Source: Scolanthus callimorphus (lineage: Eukaryota; Cnidaria; Anthozoa; Actiniaria; Edwardsiidae). From it: a DNA stretch of 64,000 bases. The notes beneath the pieces were generated by a model. That model did not search any database. It was not told the origin of the DNA and saw nothing but the letters and a program-made list of their open reading frames with translations. This document shows positions 63,566 through 64,000 of the stretch, piece after piece; the first letter of the stretch is position 1, and every line of letters starts with the position of its first letter. The translations under genes and the position numbers were made by a program. Where the stretch lies: positions 310,001 through 374,000 of the forward strand of contig JAWWUD010000102.1 in assembly GCA_033964015.1 (NCBI GenBank). The letters are read 5' to 3'.

Positions 63566-64000
63566 GCCTGTGAAAACACACCCACTAACTTACATTATTT
63601 TTCAAACTGGCTCTGTGCAAATAAGCTTTCCTTAAATATTGGCAAAACAAATTATGTCATCTTTCATCCACACCAAAAACCTTTGACTCTTTCAACTAGG
63701 ATCCATATTGATAACAGACAACTGGAGCAAGTTAAGTGCATTAAGTATCTCGGAGTGTTTATTGATTCCCATCCTAGTTGGAAGAGTCACATACAACATA
63801 TTTCTAGGAAAATCAAAAGAAGTGTTGGCATGTTGTCTAAAATTAGGCATTTTGTACCTCTTTCTATACGAAAACAGCTATACTATACTCTTATTTATCC
63901 TTATTTGACCTACGCTGTTTCGACATGGGGGAACACCTACCCAACTTCCCTTAAGCCCCTCATAAATTTACCAAAAAATTGTCCGTATCATAACCTTTTC
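63566..64000 (+). pseudogene. LINE reverse transcriptase, thumb region (runs off the window)
   Basis: One plus-strand frame, in register with ACT at 63584, encodes TNLHYFSNWLCANKLSLNIG, KTNYVIFHPHQKP, VKCIKYLGVFIDSHPSWKSH, RSVGMLSKIRHFVPLSIRKQ and YYTLIYPYLTYAVSTWGNTY. NKLSLN-KT and KYLGVFID-W-H are the post-YADD motifs of CR1/Jockey-type reverse transcriptases. The catalytic YADD part is missing upstream, so the copy is 5'-truncated near 63560. The frame is open to the window edge, so its 3' state is unknown. Its sequence is clearly different from the LINE at 20-23 kb, so at least two such families are present. Confidence 0.8.

Overview
This window looks like repeat-rich nuclear DNA of a cnidarian, most likely a stony coral or another anthozoan. 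The grounds are indirect: AT-rich sequence, no bacterial operon structure, and remnants of animal mobile elements (CR1-like and Tx1/L1-like LINEs, PIF/Harbinger transposase, a tyrosine-recombinase retroelement, tRNA-derived SINEs, many short inverted-repeat elements). Several of these families I associate with coral genomes from memory; no search was run. I find no intact, confidently functional host gene. Nearly all coding signal is transposon-derived, frameshifted or interrupted.

Layout. 0-1.3 kb: 3' end of a Tx1/L1-type LINE. 3.9-4.5 kb: broken OTU-protease-like gene. 5.7-9.8 kb: nested and fold-back elements, a palindromic tRNA-derived unit, and the first of two nearly identical ~1.17 kb non-autonomous elements (second copy at 62.0-63.2 kb). 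9.9-12.5 kb: two unrecognised coding remnants; the minus-strand one is intronless, broken by a 7-bp duplication, and starts beside a ~305 bp palindrome. 12.9-17.2 kb: several MITEs and a minisatellite. 17.6-19.7 kb: an element loaded with ~12 copies of a 128-bp satellite. 20.0-23.0 kb: 5'-truncated CR1-like LINE.

25.7-31.6 kb is the most informative part. A degenerate multi-copy-type gene on the minus strand is split by a 4.2 kb tyrosine-recombinase retroelement (25983-30217). The element has gag and recombinase remnants and terminal sequences A and B, with a directly abutting B-A junction in its interior. A second, unrelated element at 57718-61090 has the same A ... BA ... B order. Both match the split direct repeat organisation known for the PAT/Ngaro group, or tandem insertion through a circular intermediate.

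31.6-44.5 kb: a TTAA-flanked element, a large element with AGCGGAGCTCC ends, and inside it a 4.2 kb inverted-repeat element with ~1 kb arms. 44.7-46.9 kb: Tx1-type LINE on the minus strand with its RT core deleted. 47.8-49.5 kb: two divergent Harbinger-type transposase remnants. 49.5-54.7 kb: a third AGCGGAGCTCC-ended element holding nested MITEs and a minisatellite. 55.1-57.0 kb: Myb/SANT-like and CXC-type cysteine-motif remnants on the minus strand. 57.7-61.1 kb: the second split-repeat element, filled with 49-bp and ~62-bp satellites. The window ends inside another LINE reverse transcriptase.

The genes do not form a pathway. What the window shows is layered transposition: insertions inside insertions, many with readable boundaries, so relative ages can be inferred.
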